Positions 23,593-34,371 of a stretch of 64,000 bases of DNA are shown here, piece after piece (within the stretch, counting starts at the first letter, position 1; each line of letters begins with the position of its first letter). The position numbers and the translations under genes were made by a program. This stretch comes from Calendula officinalis (Eukaryota > Streptophyta > Magnoliopsida > Asterales > Asteraceae), in NCBI GenBank assembly GCA_963853835.1, contig OY970835.1, positions 33,492,047 through 33,556,046 on the forward strand. Reading direction: 5' to 3'. The notes under the pieces were generated by a model. It saw nothing but the letters and a program-made list of their open reading frames with translations, was not told the origin of the DNA and made no database searches.

Positions 23593-24230
23593 TGTCAGGA
23601 TCGATTAACTATGAAGAGTTAATAAACACCTTTAGATCTAATTGATAATAGAAGTTGCAGCGGATCAACACTATATCAATATATTAAGAACAATAAACTG
23701 TAAGAATAATATGTGAAAATATTAAGAACACAGTTTCACAAAAAGCTTCAATGTATATTATCGATTCACAATATACACGTACGTTTACAATTCGTAAGGA
23801 ACTATTTATAATAGTCCTTGAAGCTAAACTATTTACCCTAGTTATTCTAGGACTTGATTTACATTCGAATTAAAAAGATATACATTGAATTACATTCTAT
23901 AACTATCTCTGCGAAGATCTCGGACTTGATATGTTCCATAAACGCGTATCAGTAGTAAAACTAATTACCAGTAGTAAATATGCAACATCAGTAGTAAGTC
24001 TGGTGACCAGTAGTAAGTCCAAAACCATCGTCAGTAGTAACTACTATTGATCAGTAGTATCTTCAATATGCCTTGATCAGTAGTAACTAAGTTATAGTTT
24101 TCACCAGTATCAACTCATCAGTAGTAAGTTTCTACCCCATCAGTATCAACCATGATATTCATCAGTAGTAAACATGATCAGTACTAACTGCAGCATCAGT
24201 AATAAGTTGATCTGTGATTTTGTTCCAACA
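23593..24230 (-). repeat. 5' LTR of Copia element 1
   Basis: 638 bp, near-identical to 12739-13376. It should carry the promoter: a tattataaat-like box on the minus strand near 23805-23815, preceded in U3 by a cluster of TACTACTG motifs (23945-24200). Confidence 0.95.
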
Positions 24231-24235
24231 ATTAT

Positions 24236-25380
24236 GAACATCATATTAAAGCGGAAACAAATTTTTTGATATTGAATACATCCGAAAGCAAGCATAGACA
24301 AATTTTCAATCTTTTTTTTATGCCCGCGCCAACCATGATTTTTCATGGGTTTCGTGAACAATTTGGTAATGAAGAGAATGGAGTTGACGACGTCAGTTAT
24401 CTCCTGACTGTTTACGAGTTATCCTTAAAACAATGAGCAACTCCGGATTTGACCAATAATCGGAATTTCTTTATTAAAAGAGAAAAATAGATATGTTAGA
24501 GGCTAGCAACAACTTTGCAACTGACAACTAGGGTTTCAAGAAGATGCTATCTAGAGAGATTTTGGTAGCGGCTTAAGATGACCGACTACGATTTGAAGAA
24601 AATCATAGGTTAAAGAAGACATGATGAGGTGCCCAGAGGCGTCAACTCATGGTGGCCGACTAGGTCTTAGTTGGGATGAGATTGGGTTCATAACTTACCA
24701 GGTGATTGCAAAGTTTTATAAACCCTAACGGACCTGATTTCAGGTGATTGCAAAGTTTTATAAACCCTAACGGACCCAAACCTATAGATGGTCTCGAGCC
24801 TAACATAATCCATCTTCTAATACCAAAATTAAATTATTATTGAGTTGATGTTCAAACATGAAAGTGTTCAAACATGAAAGTGTTCTGAATTATTTATAAT
24901 TTTTCAAAGACTTGGGTTATTTTTGGGTAAGCTTTTCAAAAGGACTTACTTCTTGATTTTGACTTTTCAAAAAGTCAATAAGCTCTTTTGAAAAGCTTAC
25001 CCAAACGGCCAAACATGCTCTCAACGTCGGAAATCAAAGATTATGACAAAATAGTGCAACCTGAACGCGTTAACGAAATGCTACTTACATTATGACTTTT
25101 AGTCTTCAAAATATATTTAGATAGTACAAAAGTTTAAAGTAAAATAAATTATTTAATATATGGTTTGAACATTTCGTCAATGAGATTGAAATTTCTAAAG
25201 AATAGTTTCTACTTTTAGTATTAATAATATTAATATATCAAAAAGTTTAAAATTTATTTTTCTAAGTCATCCAAATATATATATCATATACGAACCTTAG
25301 AAGAAAAAAATAACTTGCCCCATGACGAGGATAGCAATGATTTTTGAAAACAAAAATATACTTAAATACTTATCTTTTAG
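24236..25380. other. Intergenic DNA between Copia 1 and the large inverted-repeat element
   Basis: No gene is seen. It contains a 36-bp direct duplication (24699-24734 and 24741-24776) and an inverted repeat at 24925-25002, described separately. Confidence 0.45.
24925..25002. repeat. MITE-like inverted repeat
   Basis: The 18-base arms GGGTAAGCTTTTCAAAAG and its exact complement surround about 40 bases that also contain a smaller inverted pair (GACTTTTCAAAAAGTC). The structure resembles compact foldback MITEs. Confidence 0.65.
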
Positions 25381-25522
25381 CAGGAATTATATATGTAGAG
25401 TTGTGTTCAGGGAAGTCTCATATTATTATAAAGTCCTAAGGAATAATCCATAACCATCAGATCAAACTTAATCAATGATCAAGATCAATCCATAAATTAC
25501 ACATGGAGGGGTATTATCGTCC
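25381..25522. repeat. Left terminal inverted repeat of the palindrome-array element
   Basis: Pairs with 38211-38360 in inverted orientation. It includes aaagtcctaaggaa, agatcaaacttaatcaatg and aggggtattatcgtcc. Confidence 0.65.
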
Positions 25523-25924
25523 AAAAAAACACCAGACCTTCTTCCTACCTTCTTCCTTCTTCAATGGAGCTTACGCTCAAAATGCTTTTTCCTTCTTCCT
25601 TCTTCAATGGCGATTTCCAACGATCTCTAAGCCACAAATCACAAACAATCGGTCGCAAACGGCAGATCTAAATCTCAAACATTGAATCAAGTGTAGAAAT
25701 CGAATCGGCAACTTCGAATCACGTTTTTTCTCGAATTCGAGCCCTAATTAAAATTGCGATTGAACAAAATCGTTGTAATCAAACGCAGATCTGAATCTCG
25801 AAATCAATATATATGATGTTATCAATGAATCTGCATCCAGAATATGTCAATAGCAATGAACACAAAGAAAAAAAATCGATGATTCAGGTAAAAAAATTAC
25901 AATTCAAGTTTATTAGATAACAAA

Positions 25925-26560
25925 ATCACAAGTGATTCGCTAACGAATCGCATGTGATTGTAAGCTTTGCGTTAATTCACTGTGCTCAGTTGAGAACACT
26001 AAGCGAATCACATGTGATTTCTTTTCGTAAAACAGGGGAGTTTATAGATTACAAATCACAAGTGATTCGCTTTACAAATCACATGTGATTGTGTGCTATG
26101 CATTAGTTGACTGCTTCATGTGAGGTTGTTTAGCGAATCACATGTGATTTCTTTGCTTAAAATCAGGGGAGGTTGTTAAGAAATAAATCACAGGTGATTC
26201 GCTTTACAAATCACATGTGATTGTGTGCTTTGCATTAGTTGACTGTTTCATGTGAGGTTGTTAAGCGAATCACATGTGATTTCTTTGCTTAAAACATGGG
26301 AGGTTGTTAAGAAACAAATCACAAGTGATTCGGTTTACAAATCACATGTGATTGTTTACTTTACGTTAGTTGACTGCTTCATGTGAGGTTGCTTAGCGAA
26401 TCACATGTGATTTCTTTGCTTAATAACAAGGGAGGTTGTTAAGAAACAAATCACATGTGATTCGCTTCTACGATCACATGTGATTGTAAGTTGTGCTTTG
26501 TTTGAATGCTATCGGATGAGATTAATAAGCGAAACACATGTGATTTTTTGAAGAAAAAAA
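25925..26560. repeat. Tandem 131-bp repeat with paired palindromes, left part
   Basis: The landmark GCGAATCACATGTGATT recurs at 26003, 26133, 26265, 26396 and (variant) 26529, a period of 130-133 bp. Each unit carries two or three copies of AATCACATGTGATT or a variant, an invariant-looking TTAGTTGACTG segment and a purine stretch ending GGGGAGGTTG. The series resumes after the Gypsy insertion at 34459 and 34589. Confidence 0.9.
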
Positions 26561-26573
26561 AATAGGGGAGTTT

Positions 26574-26578
26574 ATTAC
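26574..26578. repeat. Target-site duplication of the Gypsy element (left)
   Basis: ATTAC, repeated exactly at 34367-34371. Confidence 0.9.
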
Positions 26579-28335
26579 TGTAACACCTCAAATTTTAAAC
26601 ACAAAACATTTGCCCAAAATAAAACATTTTTCATAGATAGAAGAACTATCCCAAAAATATGGATTTACAAAAACCTTTGGTATGAATCAGAGTATAAAGT
26701 TCGGTGTTACAAAATATATCAAAACCAAAGCTAAGCATAAATCCAATCTAAAGTTCTTCTACTCTAGGTCCCGCAACTCTATCCGTGCGAACCTAAACCT
26801 TCGATCCCGAACCTGAGTACATAGCAAAACAAAACAAGGAGTACGTGAGACAAAAACGTCTCGTGAGCTACATGGGTTTAGACCCGATAATAAAATGAAT
26901 GTCACATTTCATATAACCAATCAATATACATATATATATCCAACTATCCAGTCTAGTCACATTAGTGTGACCCTATCAAACTTGCTTACCTAGCAATCAC
27001 AACTAACGTGGATGAGTCGATGGGAATTCACCCCAACTGCCCCTCACTCCACACCTCATGACCGGGAGTATCCCGTGACATCGCATAACTAACGTGGATG
27101 AGTCGATGGGAATTCACATGGGAATTCACCCAACTGCCCCTCACTCCACACCTCATGACCGGGAGTTGCCCGTGTCATCTCATGACTAACGTGGAAGAGT
27201 CGATGGGAATACGCCCAACTGCCCCTCAATCCACAACTCATGATCGGGAGTAGCCCGTATCATCACATCATCTCAATCTCATCATAACCCTATGGTTATG
27301 CAAATCTAGCTCTCTGCTAGCACTTTCATCATCATCAAGTTAGTTCAATACTATCATAGGTATAACTAACTATCAACTACTAGTCTACACAATTAAGCAA
27401 ATAGACCATAACACAAGTAATGAAAATATTTAACAGGGCTATGTACTCAGTAAATTCCACACGTACTCACCTTAGCAATATGATGCTCAAATCGTGTTCT
27501 TGACACCCAATCTCTTGCTTCACAAACCAATCAACTTCCCAAGACTTCACCAAAAGCCTAATACAATTATCACAATATGATCAACATTACAATCTACTAA
27601 CAATGTGTTCATCTATCTCTAGATAACACCCAACAATCCATTTCCCCCAAATATGGTGATTTACCAAACCCTAGGTTTAACCAACCCTTAAGATTCTTAC
27701 AAATCAGAATCATACACTTGTTTCCCTTGTTAATACACCATCTATTAAGTGTATACAACACTTATATCACCATAACCCATAACCCAAAGAGCTAGGGTTT
27801 CAAAGCCATACACCCAAATACATAGATCTTAAGCTACAAAGATCAAAGAGTGAAGATATACCTTTAATCTTCGACTAGGAGTGAAATCTAACAAAGATTT
27901 GAGAAGAAATCAACCAAGATCTGCACTTGAGCTCCAAAATCGCCAAAAGGAAGAACTAGGGTTTTCTATTTCATCAAATGAGCTCCAACCCGATTTTAAT
28001 GCTGCACGACAATAGTTCACGACGCGAACAATAGTTCGCGTCGCTAACTATGCGATTTTCATAGATCGCGATCGTTAATCGGACGTGAACTTCTTCGCGA
28101 TAAAAGGCCAAACTCCCTGGAGCTAGTTCGCGATCGCCATCCTTAGTTCGCGACGCGAACTCCTTTAGGCAGCTGGGCTGCACTTTTTCATCTTTGTCTC
28201 GACCCGGTTTCGCCCATAACTTTCTCATACGGTGTCCAAACGACACGAAACCAATTCCTACGTTCTTTAAACGATTTATCCTTATTTATCATATTTTTAT
28301 CCAATTTATTTATTTACAAATTTCGGGTCGTTACA
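26579..28335 (-). repeat. 3' LTR of the Gypsy element
   Basis: 1,757 bp, sense start TGTAACGACCCG and end GAGGTGTTACA (minus strand). It contains internal tandem units near 26998-27260 (actaacgtgga(t/a)gagtcgatggg, three copies) and nested inverted GTTCGCG/CGCGAAC words at 28015-28165. Confidence 0.95.
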
Positions 28336-28340
28336 ACTAT

Positions 28341-28350
28341 CTTCCCCTTA
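28341..28350 (-). promoter_or_regulatory. Polypurine tract of the Gypsy element
   Basis: TAAGGGGAAG on the minus strand, five bases before the 3' LTR. Confidence 0.75.
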
Positions 28351-30676
28351 AAAGGATTCCGTCCTCGGAATCACTCAAAAGAAATTCCAATTTACATTCT
28401 ACCGAGTATCCATTCTCATTCTCCCGCGGTTATTACCGTCAACCTTTTCTCATCCCGAATTAGTCAACAATATGTATGTAAACATTCAATTAATCCCGTT
28501 AGATCCAAACGGTCAAAAATCAATCTTAAGCCTTTAGTGCCCAAATGGGCCAAACTTGCACAATTTTGACCACAAGACTTTCAATCCTTTAACCAATCAT
28601 CTTATACATATAGAAATGACATGACCCACGCATTATAATCAACTAATTGACCAACACCAATGTCAAAGTCTAGCTTCGACCAAGTTACCACATTCCAACC
28701 TCGTCTAACCCTTGACTTACGAACAAAGTCAACTACACTTTAACAATTTCCTTTACCATCGACCTCTAATTATAATTTATCAACCATTAGATACCCAATT
28801 CCCAAATTCGACTTGAAAACGCCCAACGGGTCAAAGTGACATAATTTGTCTATAACTCTTTTAATTACGTCATTACCTCTTTCTCATACACACAACTAAT
28901 ACATTATACTACTATCATTGCGAGTCATTCGAAACGAAAGTCAAAACCCATCCTTAACCAAGTCAACTAATCATATGTTGACAAAACTTGACTTTTGCCT
29001 AAAGTCAACCATACTTTTTCCAATTAACAGATTCCCTACCCTCGAGATCTCATTCTCGACTTATCACTTCCGGTTACACCCATTAATGTTTCCTTAACAA
29101 TCGTCCATATTTCCAAAATTTCAAACCTTTTCAAATTTCCCCAAGTTCTCACATTCCCTTATGGTCACATCAACCCTTTACCGTTTCTTAACTTTCATTT
29201 GGTCACCTATACCATTTCTTAGTACCATTTCAATCATCTTCGCCTCACATACCATAATTTCACACAAGCTGACCATATCCTGGTTCCCAATGACAATTGC
29301 TTTCTAACAGCATCCTTTTTCTCATATTCGAGAAGTCGTAGGCATCCCATACCTATACATGACCTAATGCCACCCGCATTTCCAACCAAATTTTCATTTA
29401 CCATAACATAATAGCAATACTCATTAACCCCTTGGTTCTATCTTCGTCATATAAACACATACGCATACACACCTACATATATATACATATATATATCACG
29501 CCAACTCAATCTGAACGTATCCATTATGCACATATACAATCATATGTATATGTCACCAATACCATCCAAGCATCATCATCATGCGCATATACAACCATAT
29601 GTATATGTCACGCCAATGTCATCTGACATCCATCCTTTCGCATCGCGTAGCCTTGCTACTATCTTACCCATTCGATCATCCAATCGCTCATCGTGCGTTC
29701 TAGCACCTCTCCCATAAAAAAAATCGCATTATCTTTTTCTTCCCTATTCATAAGTCTCCCATCGAACATAGTACTTAGCACAATTCATATAATATTATCC
29801 TTCCATTATTATATGCCTTCCAAGGCCATCATATAATGTACATGCATTGCACCCCGTGGGTATACCAATAAAATCTCCGATTGTCGTTTACCGTTTCACT
29901 TACACATCAATCATCCTTGACCGGTCCATTTCCTTATTACCGATTTCCAATCCTTTTATTACCACCGGGGTAACCACCAATCTATTCCTTTAACCAAAGT
30001 TCACCGGCCAACCCGATCGCCTTTGAGTCAACCAATCGACTCCGGTCTACATTTGTGACCCATGACTTGGCACACATTAGCCCAACATTCCATGTTCCCG
30101 TCTTTCTACATCGCGATACCTTGAGATATTTATTTCCCAGTCGTAGCCTCACACACACAATGTCATATTATATCACCTCATTATTATGACATCTTGCCCA
30201 TACTCGTCATCTTACCCTTAATATCAAATCGATCATCCCTTGCCCCGAAACTTGTTATGGCTACATGCCAATTTTTTTTTTTTTTTTTTACTCAACCATT
30301 TCTACCAATTAAAATATGCCATTCCTGACACTTACTCTTTTCCACCTATGTTACATTTATTAGTTCCAAGGCATCACTATACCTTTACTCATTCTTTTCT
30401 TTCCCATTTACATACATTAGCATTACATTTCTTATCCGGATTCCCGCCAAATACTCAAGTTTCAATTCCAAGATTTCCATTTCCAAATTTCCATTCTTAC
30501 TACAATTCTTACCAAAACTTAGTACTTCATTGTACTACTATCCATTTGTTGGAAACATTTACCGTCCTTGCGGTTCCTCTTTTGATACCATATAATAACA
30601 TCAACCCCTATATCCTTACTATCTGCGACACATCGAACCATATTCCTTTCTAAAAATATAATTTCCATACACATAA
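28351..30676 (-). other. Non-coding internal region of the Gypsy element
   Basis: 2.3 kb without reading frames of pol type, C/T-rich on the plus strand. It has many gtcaa/ttgac words and a region of CATATATAC-type simple repeats (29460-29610). It occupies the place where pol would be in an autonomous Gypsy element. Confidence 0.75.
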
Positions 30677-32358
30677 CTAACCGGGAAAATCATTCCCCAA
30701 ATAAACATCCACGTCATACAACTTTCCTCCAATTCCTATAACCACCAATCCGTGCGATAATCCAACCATTAAGCTATATCCACACAATATCTTGGCTTGG
30801 TGCATACCCAACCAATCCATACCGATAACCACATCAAACACCCTAATTCCCATGGGCAACAAATCCACCTTAAACTTTCTACCGTCTATTTCTATTTCAC
30901 AATTTCTATAAACACATTCAACCATAGACGTTTTCCCGTCGGCTACTTCTATTTCATAAACCTCATCTAACATTTCGGACGGCACATTCAATTTACAACC
31001 GAACTCATAAGACACAACGAATAAGTAGAATCCGAATCAAATAATATAGAAGATGGCATGAAGTTAATGAATAAAGTACCTGATACTACATCGTGCACCT
31101 CTCTTGCTTCCTCTCGAGTCACCTGAAAGGAACGTCCCCTTACTTGAGCCGGTTCCTCTTTCTTTTGAGCCGCGGGCACCTTTGGCTCGATCCTCTTTTT
31201 CGGGCACGCATTGCTATAGTGTCCCATTTCATGGCACGAGTAACACTCCACCTCGGAGAGTGTCTTGGATCTACAATCCCGTGCTATATGCCCCGTCTTT
31301 CCACAAATATAGCACACCTTCGAAACTCCTCGGCACTCGCCGGCATGGTTCTTCCCGCATCTCTTGCACGGGGCAACGCTTCCTTGCTTGAAGGAATTTG
31401 ATGTGAACTTCCCCTTTTTAGAAGTTCCCGAGCCACTCTCGGCTTTCCTTTTCTCGTTCACATGGGCCCTCACGGCATTCCTTGTCGCATCTACCTCTTC
31501 CACACCCCGGGCGGCACCAATGGCCTCATCGAGTGTGACCGCTCTCCTTACCTCCAATTGGTAATCCCAAGGTAGCCCACAAGCATACCGGACTACCCTC
31601 GATCCTTCCTCAAAATAAGTTCTTGCAACAAACGGGAGCAATCCCGTGAACTCCCTTGAGTACTCCTCAACCGACCTATTACCCTTCTTTAGGTTTACAA
31701 ACCTCTCATGCATCTTCTCCAAATCCCCGTCGGGGCAAAACTTTCTCTTCAACCTCGTGGTAAAGTCGTCCCATGACATCTTCTCAATCACCTCCCTCCC
31801 GAGGGTCTCATACACGATATCCCACCACACCATGGCATCTTCTTTCAATAGTTGTGACGCATACGTCACCATATCGGCATCCTTACACTTACTACTACCG
31901 ATAACCCTCTCGGTTTCTCGGATCCACCTCATTGTTACCTTCGGGTCCGAACTACCCGTATACGTGTTTGGCCTACAAGCCATGAATGTCTTAAAAGAAC
32001 AACCATAATTTTCATCGGGTCTCGCCCTTGCATCACTACAACCACCTGTGGAGGATTTTTCCACTCGAGTGCCACCATCCCTGGTTTTCTCATCCGATCT
32101 AGCCTCGGATACACGATCTCCACCCGACCTCTCACGGTCCCCAATGATGCGGTGCACCTCATCGGCCACCACTCCCTTGAGTTGTTCAATAATAGCTTGG
32201 AGGTCCGTCATGGTCACCGGAGTTCTATTAGCTCCGACCTCCGATTCATCAACTTGATGCATCGACGGTTGACTTTCCTGTTCAACCACCACCTCGACAT
32301 GAGGTATTTCTTCCTCCCGGCCCTCCGGGGCTTTACCACTTCTATGCGTGGTCACCAT
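30677..32358 (-). pseudogene. gag: Gypsy gag with truncated, frameshifted protease start
   Basis: Gag starts at 32358 (MVTTHRSGKAPEGREEE) and is open for 456 codons. Residues about 115-300 form a retrotransposon gag domain (TFMACRPNTYTGSSDP, MRWIRETERV, VVRYACGLPWDYQLEVRRAV). Two zinc knuckles follow (CYICGKTGHIARDC and CYSCHEMGHYSNAC), so nucleocapsid function is plausible. The aspartic protease begins ILFDSDSTYS, where the catalytic DSG reads DSD. A 1-nt shift near 31020 then moves the frame to SYEFGCKLNV and VVIGMDWLGMHQAKI before a stop at 30677. Gag may work, but protease is dead and the rest of pol is missing. Confidence 0.9.
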
Positions 32359-32594
32359 TTCTTTCAGTCACGACTATACGAAAGTCATTAAACATTTAGT
32401 ACCTTGTGTATAACCCATTAGCCTCATAAGACTCAATATCCATAATCATATCAATTCTCATCGGTCCCCCTAGGTTCAACCCTAAACTTAATATAAAGTC
32501 TCAAGGTCAACCTATCGATCTCAAGGAATCTTACATTCCTAATGCTACAGTCTAAGACTAGGATGGTCATCCAACCTAATTCACTTAAACTATA

Positions 32595-32606
32595 GCTCTG
32601 ATACCA
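32595..32606 (-). other. Primer-binding site of the Gypsy element
   Basis: TGGTATCAGAGC on the minus strand, three bases downstream of the 5' LTR. Initiator Met-tRNA type. Confidence 0.95.
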
Positions 32607-32609
32607 AGT

Positions 32610-34366
32610 TGTAACACCTCAAATTTTAAACACAAAACATTTGCCCAAAATAAAACATTTTTCATAGATAGAAGAACTATCCCAAAAATATGGATTTACA
32701 AAAACCTTTGGTATGAATCAGAGTATAAAGTTCGGTGTTACAAAATATATCAAAACCAAAGCTAAGCATAAATCCAATCTAAAGTTCTTCTACTCTAGGT
32801 CCCGCAACTCTATCCGTGCGAACCTAAACCTTCGATCCCGAACCTGAGTACATAGCAAAACAAAACAAGGAGTACGTGAGACAAAAACGTCTCGTGAGCT
32901 ACATGGGTTTAGACCCGATAATAAAATGAATGTCACATTTCATATAACCAATCAATATACATATATATATCCAACTATCCAGTCTAGTCACATTAGTGTG
33001 ACCCTATCAAACTTGCTTACCTAGCAATCACAACTAACGTGGATGAGTCGATGGGAATTCACCCCAACTGCCCCTCACTCCACACCTCATGACCGGGAGT
33101 ATCCCGTGACATCGCATAACTAACGTGGATGAGTCGATGGGAATTCACATGGGAATTCACCCAACTGCCCCTCACTCCACACCTCATGACCGGGAGTTGC
33201 CCGTGTCATCTCATGACTAACGTGGAAGAGTCGATGGGAATACGCCCAACTGCCCCTCAATCCACAACTCATGATCGGGAGTAGCCCGTATCATCACATC
33301 ATCTCAATCTCATCATAACCCTATGGTTATGCAAATCTAGCTCTCTGCTAGCACTTTCATCATCATCAAGTTAGTTCAATACTATCATAGGTATAACTAA
33401 CTATCAACTACTAGTCTACACAATTAAGCAAATAGACCATAACACAAGTAATGAAAATATTTAACAGGGCTATGTACTCAGTAAATTCCACACGTACTCA
33501 CCTTAGCAATATGATGCTCAAATCGTGTTCTTGACACCCAATCTCTTGCTTCACAAACCAATCAACTTCCCAAGACTTCACCAAAAGCCTAATACAATTA
33601 TCACAATATGATCAACATTACAATCTACTAACAATGTGTTCATCTATCTCTAGATAACACCCAACAATCCATTTCCCCCAAATATGGTGATTTACCAAAC
33701 CCTAGGTTTAACCAACCCTTAAGATTCTTACAAATCAGAATCATACACTTGTTTCCCTTGTTAATACACCATCTATTAAGTGTATACAACACTTATATCA
33801 CCATAACCCATAACCCAAAGAGCTAGGGTTTCAAAGCCATACACCCAAATACATAGATCTTAAGCTACAAAGATCAAAGAGTGAAGATATACCTTTAATC
33901 TTCGACTAGGAGTGAAATCTAACAAAGATTTGAGAAGAAATCAACCAAGATCTGCACTTGAGCTCCAAAATCGCCAAAAGGAAGAACTAGGGTTTTCTAT
34001 TTCATCAAATGAGCTCCAACCCGATTTTAATGCTGCACGACAATAGTTCACGACGCGAACAATAGTTCGCGTCGCTAACTATGCGATTTTCATAGATCGC
34101 GATCGTTAATCGGACGTGAACTTCTTCGCGATAAAAGGCCAAACTCCCTGGAGCTAGTTCGCGATCGCCATCCTTAGTTCGCGACGCGAACTCCTTTAGG
34201 CAGCTGGGCTGCACTTTTTCATCTTTGTCTCGACCCGGTTTCGCCCATAACTTTCTCATACGGTGTCCAAACGACACGAAACCAATTCCTACGTTCTTTA
34301 AACGATTTATCCTTATTTATCATATTTTTATCCAATTTATTTATTTACAAATTTCGGGTCGTTACA
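32610..34366 (-). repeat. 5' LTR of the Gypsy element
   Basis: 1,757 bp copy of 26579-28335 with no difference noticed by eye. Confidence 0.95.
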
Positions 34367-34371
34367 ATTAC
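34367..34371. repeat. Target-site duplication of the Gypsy element (right)
   Basis: ATTAC, exact repeat of 26574-26578. Confidence 0.9.

Larger units (their letters stand above)
12739..24230 (-). mobile_element. Copia LTR retrotransposon, element 1 (11.5 kb, full length)
   Basis: In sense orientation (minus strand) the order is 5' LTR (24230-23593), PBS, gag, 119-nt intron-like segment, pol in PR-IN-RT-RH order, motif-rich spacer, accessory gene, polypurine tract, 3' LTR (13376-12739). Integrase before RT defines Copia. LTRs are 638 bp each, start TGTTGG and end CTGACA, and differ at about 8 positions by eye, indicating a fairly recent insertion. The flanking pentamers are ACTAT and ATTAT, a target duplication with one change. 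Gag and pol carry nonsense and frameshift mutations, while the accessory gene is open throughout. Sireviruses are Copia elements that also have an extra gene after pol, so this may belong there, but the clade cannot be fixed by eye. Confidence 0.95.
26579..34366 (-). mobile_element. Non-autonomous Gypsy element of TR-GAG type
   Basis: Two 1,757-bp LTRs (26579-28335 and 32610-34366) look identical wherever I compared them, and an exact ATTAC duplication flanks them, so the insertion is very recent. Sense is the minus strand: 5' LTR at 34366-32610, PBS, gag plus a broken protease start, then 2.3 kb without coding sequence, polypurine tract and 3' LTR. RT, RNase H and integrase are absent. Elements with LTRs and only a gag gene are known as TR-GAG and move with the enzymes of autonomous relatives. 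Confidence 0.93.

Noticed and set aside
28336..30676. Search for a decayed Gypsy pol in the element interior
   Set aside because: No RT (YxDD), integrase or RNase H motif could be found in any frame by eye, so it is treated as non-coding.
31093..32391. Plus-strand frames opposite Gypsy gag
   Set aside because: They are antisense shadows of the GC-richer gag gene, which itself has clear zinc knuckles.
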